From CAVVZJ01 sp963752755 (GTDB taxonomy: Bacteria > Planctomycetota > Planctomycetia > Isosphaerales > Isosphaeraceae): a stretch of DNA of 64,000 nucleotides. A program made the position numbers and the translations under genes. Below are positions 9,526 to 18,806 of the stretch, piece after piece. The stretch lies in the NCBI GenBank assembly GCA_963752755.1, contig CAVVZJ010000014.1, positions 310,001-374,000 on the forward strand. Reading direction: 5' to 3'. Below the pieces are notes generated by a model, which was not told where the DNA came from, did no database searches, and worked only from the letters and a program-made list of their open reading frames with translations. The stretch's first letter is position 1; every line of letters starts with the position of its first letter.

Positions 9526-9531
9526 TATAAT
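9526..9531 (+). promoter_or_regulatory. Possible -10 box for the orphan adaptor
   Basis: A perfect TATAAT 123 nt before the ATG at 9654, in otherwise GC-rich DNA between a terminator and the next gene. No convincing -35 box is found at the right distance, so this is tentative. Between 9311 and 9653 I see nothing else. Confidence 0.35.
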
Positions 9532-9653
9532 GGATGGGGTCGCGCCTCCACTACCCGGCTCCCTGTCGAATTGCCTTGCCCGCCCGCCCGCCTGAAGAAT
9601 CCGCCTGCATGGTACTACCGACCGCGACCGATCTGGTCTGGGGGTGATCTCCA

Positions 9654-11600
9654 ATGTCCAGCGAAGCCTCGACCCCGCTCAACATCACACCGAGAATTCC
9701 GCCCAGGCCCCAGGGGCGTCGTCGTCGAGGCCGCCTCTGGTGGCTGCTCGGCCTGCTCGTGGCCATCCCGGCGAGCCTCTGGGCCGCGGGCGTCCGGCCG
9801 AATCAGATCTGGAAGAGCGACCAGACGTCCCGGTTCGAAACCGTGCCGGTCGATCATGGTACTGTTTATAGCACGGTCATCGAAAGCGGCTCGCTGGAGA
9901 GCATTGACAATGCGATGATTCGTTGCAAGGTTGAAGCCGTGCTTGGGATGGTCGGTGGCACGCAGAATGGTCAAGGGGGCCGCTCCGGCGGCCGAAACGG
10001 ATCGACGAGTGGAGGTAGTTCCACCAGCGGGGGAACCTCCGGCGGGGCCGCGGCCAAGACCACCACCACAGCCACCACCAGCACGACTGGGTCCACGAGT
10101 ACCAGCAAGACCGGGACCACGAGCACCAGCGGCACGAACAGCACGGCGCAGGCAGCCGCCAAGAGCACCAGCGGCAGCCTCAACGCCACCACGAGCGCCT
10201 CGTCCGGCGGCATCATCCAGAAACCCACGATCCAGAGCTTCGGCTACGTCGTCCAGCCCCATACGCCGCTCCGAGGCGCCACCCAGACGACCACGACCAA
10301 CCAGAACCAGAACCGCATGGCGAACCAGGGTGGCCAGCAGCAGGGTAACCGTGGTGGCGGTAACCAGCAGGAGGATCGCGCCGGATCGACCGTCATTCTG
10401 AAGATTCTGGACGAGGGTGTCCCTGTCAAGGAGGGTCAGGAAGTCTGCTGGCTCGACTCGTCGACCTTCGAGGAGGAACTCCGCGCCCAGCTCATCCGCT
10501 ACGCCCAGGCCAAGTCGTGGGTCGAGCAGGCCGAGCGGGCCTTGGAGGTCGCCCAGATCGAATACGACCAGTACAAGAATGGCATCTATCCCCAGGATCT
10601 GGAGCTGATCAATCAGTACATCGAAACCTGCAAGCTCCGAATCAACCAGACCCGGCAGACCCTTGACTGGGAATCCGAAATGGCGGGGCGAAACCTCCGA
10701 TCGCCCACCCAGGTTCGCGCCGCCGAGTATGGCCACCAGCGGGCCGAGCTCGCCCTGCGCGAGGCGGACGGCATGAAGGTCCAGCTGGTCAAGTACAGCG
10801 GCCCCAAGATCCTCACCAACATCGAGGCCAAGATCGCGTCCGTGAAGTCGGACCTCCAGGCGCAGCTCGCCTCGTTCAAGCTGGAGGAGCAGCGCAAGCA
10901 GCGACTGGAGCGAGCGATCGCCAACTGCACCCTCCGCTCGCCCCGCGACGGCATCCTCGTCTATGCCAACGAAACCAACGGCTGGGGGCGGGTCGAGACC
11001 CAGATCCGCGAGGGCCTGGCCGTCCGCGAGAACCAGCCGATCATCATGGTCCCCGACCCAACCCGCATGCGCGTCCGGACCAAGATCAACGAATCGAAGG
11101 TTTCCCTGCTGGCGTCCGGCACGCCTGCCTTGATCCAGGCCGACGCCTTCCCCAACCGCCTGCTTCGCGGCCACGTCACCGAGGTGACGGTGATCCCGAC
11201 CCCGGTCAATGGCCCGTTCTCCGACGTGAAAGTCTATTTCGCGATGGTCGCCATCGATGAAAATGGCTTCACGGGCCTGCGGACCGGCATGAGCGCCCGA
11301 GTCGAGTTCCTGGTCGATCAGCGTGAGGATGTCGTCCGCGTCCCGGTTCGCGCGGTGCGCTGGTTCGAGGGCGAGGCGTTCGTGGCCGTGCCGAAGGAGG
11401 AAGGCCAGCATGCCTGGCGACACGTCGATCTTGGCTTGCGGAACTCCAGCTTCGCCGAGGTTAAGGCCGGTTTGAAGTCGGGTGAGGTGGTCATCGTCGA
11501 GCCGGGCGATCTGGCCCCTCCGTCCCGCGCTGAGCGCGAGTCGGCCAAGGCTGAGAGCTGGGGCGACCTCGCCGCCGCCTCGACCTCGACCGCCCGCTGA
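9654..11600 (+). CDS. Orphan HlyD-type efflux adaptor with Ser/Thr/Gly-rich insert
   Basis: Second membrane fusion protein, 648 residues, clearly related to the adaptor at 1911-3818: both carry VYSTVIESGSLES/ERGNLES-like starts of the lipoyl domain, LDEGVPVKEGQEV/LPEGTKVKKGQMV, GILVYANETN/GLIVYANETN and LRTGMSARVEFLV/LRPGMTAEVTVLI. One membrane helix (WWLLGLLVAIPASLWAAGV, residues 29-47). The lipoyl half is interrupted by about 140 residues (roughly 105-245) of Ser/Thr/Gly/Gln low complexity, after which it resumes. A long coiled coil (about 285-420) follows. No ATPase or permease gene lies next to it, so its partner pump is elsewhere. Confidence 0.85.
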   Translation: MSSEASTPLNITPRIPPRPQGRRRRGRLWWLLGLLVAIPASLWAAGVRPNQIWKSDQTSRFETVPVDHGTVYSTVIESGSLESIDNAMIRCKVEAVLGMVGGTQNGQGGRSGGRNGSTSGGSSTSGGTSGGAAAKTTTTATTSTTGSTSTSKTGTTSTSGTNSTAQAAAKSTSGSLNATTSASSGGIIQKPTIQSFGYVVQPHTPLRGATQTTTTNQNQNRMANQGGQQQGNRGGGNQQEDRAGSTVILKILDEGVPVKEGQEVCWLDSSTFEEELRAQLIRYAQAKSWVEQAERALEVAQIEYDQYKNGIYPQDLELINQYIETCKLRINQTRQTLDWESEMAGRNLRSPTQVRAAEYGHQRAELALREADGMKVQLVKYSGPKILTNIEAKIASVKSDLQAQLASFKLEEQRKQRLERAIANCTLRSPRDGILVYANETNGWGRVETQIREGLAVRENQPIIMVPDPTRMRVRTKINESKVSLLASGTPALIQADAFPNRLLRGHVTEVTVIPTPVNGPFSDVKVYFAMVAIDENGFTGLRTGMSARVEFLVDQREDVVRVPVRAVRWFEGEAFVAVPKEEGQHAWRHVDLGLRNSSFAEVKAGLKSGEVVIVEPGDLAPPSRAERESAKAESWGDLAAASTSTAR

Positions 11601-11735
11601 GTCGCGACCGGGGCTCGCCCGACCGGGGCCCTGTCGGCTACAATCGCCGGAGGGATCGGGAGGACGACCCGGCCCGCGCACCGCCGCCATCGCGGTGGGG
11701 ATTCCCCTTGGCTGATTCGCTCCGAGACTTCTCTG

Positions 11736-13288
11736 ATGCTGGAATCGTTCACGGCCGGCGCCCTCCGGGCCCTCGACCGGGCTCAACGTCGCGCCTGGCA
11801 TCGTGGCTCGACGCTCGTCGAGCCGATCGACCTGCTGGCCGCTCTGGCCGAGGAACCTGAGAGCCGCGCCGCCTCGCTGCTGACCGAGCACGGGCTCGAC
11901 CCCGAACACCTCCTCGCCGAACTGGGCCTGCCTGCCGAGCCGGCCGACCCACCCGACGCAGTGACGCCGAGCACCGTGCCCCAGTCGGCCGACGTACGCC
12001 TGGTCCTGGGCGACGCGACCGAGCACGCCCGGTCGGTCGATCGGAGTCGCGACGTCGGCACCGAGCACCTGCTGGCGGCGTTGGTCGCGGTGCCGGGGCC
12101 AATCGCCGAGTTGCTGGAGCAGGCGGGGCTCCGTCGGGACGAGCTGGTCGTGCGGCTGAGTGAGAAGGTGGCCGTCGAGACGGCGCCGATCCCGATGGCT
12201 CCTGAGATCGCGCCGCTGGAGCTGGCCACGCCCGGCGAGGCGGTGGATCTGGCCCGCATCCTCGACGCCTCGGCCAACCGTGCTCGCGAGGGTCTGCGAG
12301 TTATCGAGGATTACGTCCGCTTCGCCCTCGACGATCCGATGCTGACCCGTCGCCTCAAGGACTGCCGCCACCGGCTCGCCGAGGCGACCCGCGGCCTCGA
12401 CGCCGACGGCCGCCTCGTCGCCGGCCGCGACACCCTGGGCGACGTCGGCACGCACATCATGACCGCCCAGGAGCAAGCCCGCGAGAACCCCGCGCCGTGC
12501 TCGCCGCCAACTTCAAGCGGACGGCCGAGGCCCTCCGATCGCTGGAGGAATTCGGCAAGCTCGTCGATGTCTGGCTGGCCGGGCGGTTCGAGGTCCTGCG
12601 CTATGACGTGTACACCCTGGAAAAGCTCGTGATGACGGCCGTCGCGTCGCGGCAGACATTGGCCGACGCGCGGCTCTACGTGCTCGTCGGCGGCCTGCCA
12701 ACCCTGGGCGACCTGGCCTGGATCGTCGGCGAGGCGCTGGCCGGAGGCGCGGACGTGATCCAACTCCGCGAGAAGGGCCTTCCGGATCGGGAATGGCTCA
12801 CCCGAGCCCGCGAGGTCCGCATCCTGACGGCCCAGGCGCGGGCCCGGTTCATCATGAACGACCGGCCCGACCTCGCCCGACTCGCCGGCGCCGACGGCGT
12901 GCATCTCGGTCAAGACGATATCGCCCCCCGCGATGCCCGCCGCGTCCTCGGGCTCGGAAGCCTGCTCGGCGTCTCGACCCACGACCGCGGGCAACTGGAG
13001 AAGGCCGTGCTCGAAGGCGCCGGCTACCTCGGCGTTGGGCCGGTCTTCCCGAGCGAGACGAAGGGATTCGACAACCTCGCCGGCCTGGCCTTCGTCCGCC
13101 ACGCCGCCGAGACCACCACGCTCCCCTGGTTCGCCATCGGCGGCATCAACGAAGCGAACATCGGCGAGGTGATCGAGGCCGGGGCGCGTCGGGTGGCCGT
13201 CAGTTCGGCGGTCATCCGCGCCGAGCGGCCCGCGCAGGCCGCCCGGGCGTTGCGAGCGAGGCTCGATGAGGTCCGGCTCGACGATTGA
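11736..13288 (+). CDS. thiE: Clp-N / ThiD2 / thiamine-phosphate synthase fusion (one frameshift)
   Basis: Couples the thiazole and pyrimidine phosphates to thiamine phosphate. Three parts: residues 1-150 hold two Clp N-terminal-type repeats (FTAGALRALDRAQRRAWHRG..LVEPIDLLAALAE and GDATEHARSVDR..VGTEHLLAALV); about 170-300 is a ThiD2-like region (ANRAREGLRVIEDYVRFALD, then FKRTAEALRSLEEFGKL); the rest is a complete ThiE barrel (GGADVIQLREKGL, FIMNDRPDLA, DGVHLGQDD, GVSTHDRGQLEKA, GYLGVGPVFPSETK, PWFAIGGI). The frame breaks at about 12487-12490: one extra C in the CCCC run restores ENPRAVLAANFKR, so a sequencing error is likely. ThiD2-ThiE fusions are known; the Clp-N front is unusual. The Clp-N call rests on pattern only. 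Confidence 0.82.
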
Positions 13289-13865
13289 GTTTGTTCGATT
13301 TTGCGCGGAAAGCCTCGCGTCGTTCGGGACGACGACTCTTGCACCGATTTCCTTGATAAGCGGAACATTTCCGGACCGCTGAAGGAACGGCGTCTGGGCG
13401 TTGTGGTTCCCCTCCCGAGAGACATCGCGCCTTTGCGCATGCCTCGTGGCGCTGTGAGCGTCTCGTGCGAGCGGAGCTTCGGCAGCAGGCACGTCAAGCA
13501 TTCTTTGTCCGAAGTAGCCAAGACAGGCACACAATTCTCGTATAAGTAGGAAAATCAGATTTTTGAGGTTTTTAGACGGTCAGTTCCGTTGACAATGACG
13601 CTGATAAATTCGACAATAACCACCAAGCTCAACCGTACCGAAAGTCGACAGTTCCAACCCTAGCTTTTTCTGGATCGCCTCCTTGTCACCGAACAAAGAG
13701 GAGCTTTTCCCGGCCATGAAGACTCTCAGACGTCGAGGGCATTCCAAAGAATCCGAGCCGTGGCGTGGTTCGGCAGACCGTGCGACACAGGAGGCTACGT
13801 CGCATCGAGTCTCAGTGAGGGATACTTACTCCGGAATTCTCAAGCGACACAGGAGATCTCGAATC
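13289..13865. other. Intergenic region, AT-richer, with a promoter-like site
   Basis: Between thiE and the PEP-CTERM gene. 13540-13660 is noticeably richer in A/T than its surroundings and contains the promoter-like site listed separately. I see no convincing gene, RNA or repeat in the remainder. Confidence 0.5.
13589..13617 (+). promoter_or_regulatory. Sigma70-like promoter upstream of PEP-CTERM gene
   Basis: Perfect -35 TTGACA (13589-13594), 17-nt spacer, -10-like GACAAT (13612-13617; 4 of 6 consensus). It lies about 250 nt before the PEP-CTERM start, implying a long leader. Confidence 0.4.
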
Positions 13866-14615
13866 ATGACCTTCTCCCCAAGCGAGAGCCGTCCAGGCTT
13901 ACGGCGAAGACTCTCTGCGACCCTGGGGGCTCTCGCCCTCGCTGCCGTCGCGATCGCGGCGGTCCCCAGCCGAGTGTCGGCAGAGCCGCAGATTCTGACG
14001 ATGGACCTGAACTACAAATTCTCGGGGGATTCCCCAGCCGAGTCCACGGCGCTGAGCCTGACACTCCAGGATGTGACCGGAGGTGTCCAGTTGACATTGC
14101 AGAGCTTCTTGACCGGTCAAGAGTTCGTCGGAGACGACGCGCTGGTCCTCAATTTCAATTCCGCCCTGGATCTCTCGAAGTTGGGGTTCACCGACTATAC
14201 ATACACGCAGACCGGGACCTCCGCCGCGTCCCTCGTGGCGGCGACGATCACGAAGGACGCCGATAATATCTCGGCCGATGGCGGTGGCTACTATGACATT
14301 AACCTTGGGTGGGATCCGAGTTTGAAGGCCCTCCAGGGTGGCGGCAAGGTTTCGTACCTGCTCACGTACAGCGGCAGCGAAACGTTCAACGTCAATTCTT
14401 TCGCAGAACTGGCCAGTCCGCATGGTGGCAATGGCGTGTATTACGCCGCGACCCATGTTCAGGGTATTGGCTCGAGCGGCTCGAAAAGCGGCTGGATCGG
14501 TAACTCCGAATTCACTGTCCAGAGCGTGCCAGAGCCCGCAACGATCGTGCTCGTCTCGCTGGCCGGGGTGATGGGCCTGGGGTATAGCTGGCGTTATCGC
14601 AAGGCGACGGCCTGA
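13866..14615 (+). CDS. PEP-CTERM sorting domain protein
   Basis: Exported surface or matrix protein, 249 residues. ATG 13866 has AGGAG 10 nt upstream. N-terminal signal peptide with Arg-rich start and hydrophobic core (LGALALAAVAIAAVPSRVSA). The C-terminus is a textbook PEP-CTERM tail: VPEP, a hydrophobic helix (TIVLVSLAGVMGLGY) and the basic end WRYRKATA, the signal handled by exosortase/EpsH. The middle is beta-rich with many Ser, Thr, Gly and Asp and no domain I recognise. No exosortase gene is in the window. A sigma70-like promoter is suggested at 13589. Confidence 0.88.
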   Translation: MTFSPSESRPGLRRRLSATLGALALAAVAIAAVPSRVSAEPQILTMDLNYKFSGDSPAESTALSLTLQDVTGGVQLTLQSFLTGQEFVGDDALVLNFNSALDLSKLGFTDYTYTQTGTSAASLVAATITKDADNISADGGGYYDINLGWDPSLKALQGGGKVSYLLTYSGSETFNVNSFAELASPHGGNGVYYAATHVQGIGSSGSKSGWIGNSEFTVQSVPEPATIVLVSLAGVMGLGYSWRYRKATA

Positions 14616-14793
14616 AGCTCCGGGCTTCTCGGAAGCGTGATATCCTTGCTTGGGCCGACTCGGGGGCTTGAACTCCGGGGGCGGCCCACTTTCCTATTCC
14701 AGGTCCGGACGTGGCGGGTTGATGTCTCGACACCTCGGTCCGTGGATCGCTGCCCGAGAATAGACTCTACTAGTCGATGCCAATCCACGGCCT

Positions 14794-15821
14794 CTATTTC
14801 AGCGGAGAAGACTGGCTAGCCCGACGGGCGATGGTGCCCAGATCGACGATCGCCGCGCGGTCACCTGCCTGGCGGACGAGGTCGCAGATCAGCTCGACCG
14901 CACGAAACTCGGGGTCGGCGACGACGAGGCAGGAGGGATGGGCGAGGAAGTCGAAGACGGCGCGGTGCTCGATGGCCCAGGTGACGGCGCGTCGGATGGC
15001 TTCGAGGAAAGCGTCGAGCGGCCATCGGGCGGAGCGGAAGGCGGTCACGTCGCTGATCGGGTTCATCGGGACCTCGATCAGTCCCGACGGATAGACGAAC
15101 GGCTGCGCCTTCGCCTGGGCCGCCACGATCCCCGCGAAGACCTCCTCGCCAGGGGGCCTGTCGGCCGTGCCGGTCGGATGGGCGGGATACTTGCTGCTGA
15201 CCCAGGGATAGCCGAGGTCGAGGAGCATCTTCTGGACGTCGGGCCGATCGGCGAGACCGTCGTGGAAGCCGCCGGGGGTGCGGAAGCCGTCGGGGGCGAA
15301 GCCGAGGCGGGTCTGGATCGCGGCGGAGGCCATGCGGATGTTCCCGGCGATCACCTCGGACGGTGCCTGCCCCGCGATCAGCCAGGGGGCGCGCTGGAAG
15401 CGGAACTGGATGTCCTCGGGGCGGGTCGCCTTGACGTTCACGTGGTCATACGAGTGGTTGCCGACCGGGTGGCCAGCGTCGTGGATCTCCTTGAGCCAGG
15501 AGACGTCCTCCTGCTCCATCGTGCGGCCGAGGGCGAAGAAGTGGATGAGGCCGCCCTTGGCCTTCACGCGGCGGGCGGCCTCGACGGCGTAGCGCTTGGT
15601 GTCGGCGTCGAGGTTGCCTTTCTCGTAATCCCAGTGGGTGTCGTTCCCAGGTGGGATAATGGCGGCTCATCTCCAGGTCGAGCGTGATGGCGACGAGGGC
15701 GCGGTCGTCCCCGGAGGTCGCGGACAGCGTTCCGACGCCCCGCGACGGACCAGGCGGCGCCGGCGGCGAGACTCGCGGCGAGGAAGCGGCGGCGGCTCGG
15801 GGGTCGTGACGGAAGGGGCAT
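14794..15821 (-). CDS. Polysaccharide deacetylase family protein, Tat-exported (frameshifted)
   Basis: NodB-fold carbohydrate esterase that removes acetyl (or similar) groups from polysaccharide or peptidoglycan. From ATG 15821 the N-terminus has a twin-arginine signal (SRRRFLAASLAAGAAWSV). The catalytic fold follows in other frames: LVAITLDLEMSRHYPTWE with the TLDLE metal region, then DTHWDYEKGNL, GHPVGNHSYDHVNV with the His pair of the metal site, and GFRTPGGF. Two frameshifts are needed, near 15725 and 15648; the long last part (14794-15650) is clean. It follows xylB by 4 nt and ends the minus-strand operon. The family is clear, the substrate is not. Confidence 0.8.
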
Positions 15822-15825
15822 GGCG

Positions 15826-17362
15826 TCAATCCTCCACCAGCTCGGAGATCTTGCGGAACGCGTCGCGGAGCGACGGGTAGAGCGAGCGATAGACGGCATA
15901 CGCCCGGTCGTGCAACGCCTTGACCGGCGGCTCGGCGGTCACGCGATCGACGATCTTGATGGTGGCGTCACACGCCTCGGGCACGCTGGCGAAGCCGCCA
16001 ATGCCGACCTGGGCGAGCAAGGCGGCGCCGAAGGCGGGGCCTTCGTGGGCATTGATCGTGCAGACCTCCTGGCCGTAGATGTTGGCCTGGATCTGCCGCC
16101 ACAAGGCGGAGCGGGCTCCGCCGCCGGAGACTCGGACCTGGGTCAGCTCGACGCCCATCTCGCGGATCAGTTCCAGGCTGTCGCGCATGGCGTAGGTGAC
16201 GCCTTCGAGCACGGCGCGGATGAGGTGCTGGCGGTTGTGGCGAACGTTCAGGCCGATCCAGCCGCCGCGGGCGTCGGGATCAAAATGCGGGGTGCGCTCG
16301 CCGGTCAGATACGGCAGGAAGAACAAGCCCTCGCAACCCGGCTCGGCGCCCTCGGCCTCCTCGCAGAGCAATTCATAAGGATCGACCTTGAGCGCGGGGC
16401 GCCGCCTCGACCTCGACGTCGCCCAGCTCGTCGCGGACCCAGCGGAAGCTGCCGCCGGCCGAGAGCACGACCCCGAAGGCACAATACGCCCCGGGGACCG
16501 AGTGGCAGAATCGCTGGAGGCGGCCCAGCGGGATCGAAGCCGGGCTCGGGGGTGTGGGCGAAGACACGCCGGAGGTGCCCATCGTGGCCGAGACGACCCC
16601 CGGCCGCACGATCCCGTTGCCGACCGCGCCGGCCGGCTGGTCGCCGCCGCCGCCGACGATCGGCGTCCCCTTGGCGAGTCCGGTCGCCTCGGAGCCGATC
16701 TCGCCGACGGTAGCCGAGACCTCGGGGCTCTCGTAGCAAGGCGGGAGGATCGACGGATCAAGTTCTAATTTCCCGAGCAGCTCGTTGCTCCAGCGGCGGT
16801 TGGCGACGTCAAGCAGGAGCGTGCCGGAGGCGTCGCTGACCTCGGTGGCGTACGTGCCGCTGAGGCGGAAGCGGATGTAATCCTTGGGCAGAAGAACCTG
16901 GCGGACCTTCGCGAAGTTCTCCGGCTCGTGGTTGCGGAGCCAGAGGATCTTGGGGGCGGTGAAGCCGGTGAGGGCGGGGTTGGCAACCAGGCGGATCAAC
17001 GCCTCCCGTCCCCCGGCGCGGGCCTCGATCTCGGCGCATTCGGACTTCGTGCGCTGGTCATTCCAGAGCAAAGCCTTGCGGATGACGTGGCCATCCCCAT
17101 CGAGGAAGACCGCGCCGTGCATCTGGCCGCTGAGGCCGATGCCCGCGACGTCGGCCGGCTTGAGATCGGCCTGGGAGAGGACGTCGCGGATCGTGGCGAC
17201 GGTGGCGCTCCACCAGAGGTCGGGGTCCTGCTCCGACCAGCCGGGGCGGGGGTAGTCGCACGGATACTCGGCCGAGGCGGAAGCGAGGATCGCCCCTTTC
17301 TCGTCGATGGCGAGGGTCTTGGTCCCGGATGTGCCGACGTCGATACCCAGCGTCACGCTCAC
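15826..17362 (-). CDS. xylB: Xylulokinase (FGGY family, frameshifted)
   Basis: Phosphorylates D-xylulose to xylulose 5-phosphate. GTG 17362 overlaps the stop of the UlaG-like gene by 4 nt. N-terminal ATPase lobe GIDVGTSGTKTLAIDEKG; GLSGQMHGAVFLD (QMHG is typical of XylB); ALLWNDQRT; FTAPKILWLR; then VGGGGDQPAGAVGNGIV and, in another frame, FLPYLTGERTPHFDPDARGG and VRVSGGGARSALWRQIQANI. About 510 residues when read through. Breaks: a compensating pair around 16535-16560 and one near 16385. Other FGGY sugars are possible, but the QMHG motif favours xylulose. Confidence 0.87.
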
Positions 17363-18212
17363 GGCAGAATCTCCCAGCGCTCGCCGCAACGCAAAGGCCG
17401 GGCCTCGACCCCCGCGGGCAGCCGCGCGGCCTCGGCCGCGAAGGTGGCGACCGGGACCGTGTTGAAGGTAAACATGTCGTAGTGATGCGGCACGACGTAC
17501 CGCGGCCGGCAAAGCACCGCCAGGTCCACCGCCTCGGCCGCCGACATGTTGCCCGCTACCCCTCGGGCCGGGTCGCGGCCGTTGATCGGCAGGAAGAACA
17601 CGTCGAACGGCCCCGGACCGAGTCGGTTTTCGAGACCGTCGTACCGCATCGAGTCGCCGGTATGATACAACCGTCGGCCGTCGGCCTCGACGACGTACCC
17701 GAGATAAAGATGGCGCCCCTGTCCGTCCGTGTCGAGCCCCTCGTGGGCCGACGGCATCGCCCGGACGTGGAAGCCGGCCCGTTCGTAGGCCCGACCCGCA
17801 TCGATCCCGACGAGCCGATCGGCAGGAAGTCCGAGCGAGCTCGCATGCTCGACCAGCGCCTCCGGCACAACGAGCACCGCTCCCGGATTCGCCCTCATCA
17901 AGCCCGGCAAGGTACCGGGGTCCATGTGGTCCGAATGCTTGTGGCTCGACAGGATCAGGTCGATCCCCGTGAGTTCGTCGGGCCGGATCGGACATTCGGT
18001 CATGCGGACGTGGGGCTTGTTCGTCCCCTCATATTTCTTCTCAGATGTTCGGAGAGATACGGGTCGATGACAAGCGTGCCGGACCGCGACTTGACGACGA
18101 AGCCGCTCTGACCGAGCCACCAGACGGCGAGCGTGCCCGGCGCGGGGCGGGTCGAAAGGATCTCTTCGGTAAGGTCGGGGCCTTTGCGGACGGGCTGGAT
18201 GAGCGTCGTCAA
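17359..18212 (-). CDS. UlaG-like metallo-beta-lactamase-fold hydrolase (one frameshift)
   Basis: Metal-dependent hydrolase of the type that opens L-ascorbate-6-phosphate lactone or related sugar lactones. TTG 18212 has GGAGG 8 nt upstream and overlaps the preceding stop. WWLGQSGFVVKSRSGTLVID is the typical UlaG-like first strand; SSHKHSDHMD carries the HxHxDH-like metal motif (here H-K-H-S-D-H); further ligands lie in AMPSAHEG, YHTGDSMRYD and VVPHHYDMF. One base is missing near 18035, between SEHLR and KKYEG. Next to xylulokinase this fits a sugar-acid or lactone route feeding xylulose, but that is inference. Confidence 0.78.
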
Positions 18213-18802
18213 GGTCGAGCCTCCGAAGGACGTCGCAGGCCGGTCAGGCTTTGGGTCAGGAAGCCGCCGGTGATGCCGATCACGATGCAGAGCAGGAGCG
18301 ACCAGGTCCGTCGGAACCGGAGGTCGTGTGGAGTGAGCCTGCACGAGTCGAGGAATGGCGAATTCTCCCAACGATTCTCGAACGCCGCGATGGGATCGAA
18401 GAGGAGCCCCTCGCCGGGCCAGACGGCCCCGTTCGGCTGGTCACTGAGGAAGACGTCCCAGATCGGTCCGCGGTAAATGATGGCGCCGCCGATCGCCTGG
18501 ATTCGGTCCCAATGCACAACCTGATAGGCTTCCCAGGCCCAGAGTTCCGAAGCGTCCCCCGGCACCCGATCCCGGAACCACGGCTGCGGGAGGACCGCCA
18601 GTGCGAGACCACCGGCCGGTGCGACCCCGACCCAGAAGGCCCGGCGGCGGGCTCGCCAGGCTGCGACCAATGCCAGGGGCACCATCAGCCAGGCCAGGCC
18701 GGCGACGACGCCCGCCGGATCACGCAACGTCGCCAGCGCGAGGCCGCAGGCGGCCACGAGCCCGAGCAGACATCGAATCGTGACTCTTGGTCGAAAGCCC
18801 AT
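18209..18802 (-). CDS. Small membrane protein of unknown function
   Basis: 197 residues. Starts with VTIRCLLGLVAACGLALATL, a pattern (T-I-R-x-L plus hydrophobic helix) seen repeatedly in small planctomycete membrane proteins. Three N-terminal helices (about 9-27, 30-46, 55-72), a soluble middle rich in Trp and Pro (about 75-160) and one C-terminal helix (WSLLLCIVIGITGGFL). No known enzyme motif. It sits between the MetE-like gene (4 nt away) and the UlaG-like gene (overlapping stop/start), so it is part of the operon. Confidence 0.6.
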   Translation of the reverse strand: MGFRPRVTIRCLLGLVAACGLALATLRDPAGVVAGLAWLMVPLALVAAWRARRRAFWVGVAPAGGLALAVLPQPWFRDRVPGDASELWAWEAYQVVHWDRIQAIGGAIIYRGPIWDVFLSDQPNGAVWPGEGLLFDPIAAFENRWENSPFLDSCRLTPHDLRFRRTWSLLLCIVIGITGGFLTQSLTGLRRPSEARP

Positions 18803-18806
18803 CGCC

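Noticed and set aside
9615..12476. Very long minus-strand open frame (953 codons)
   Set aside because: It lies antisense to the orphan adaptor and thiE, has no motif, and its composition is that of a high-GC shadow frame.
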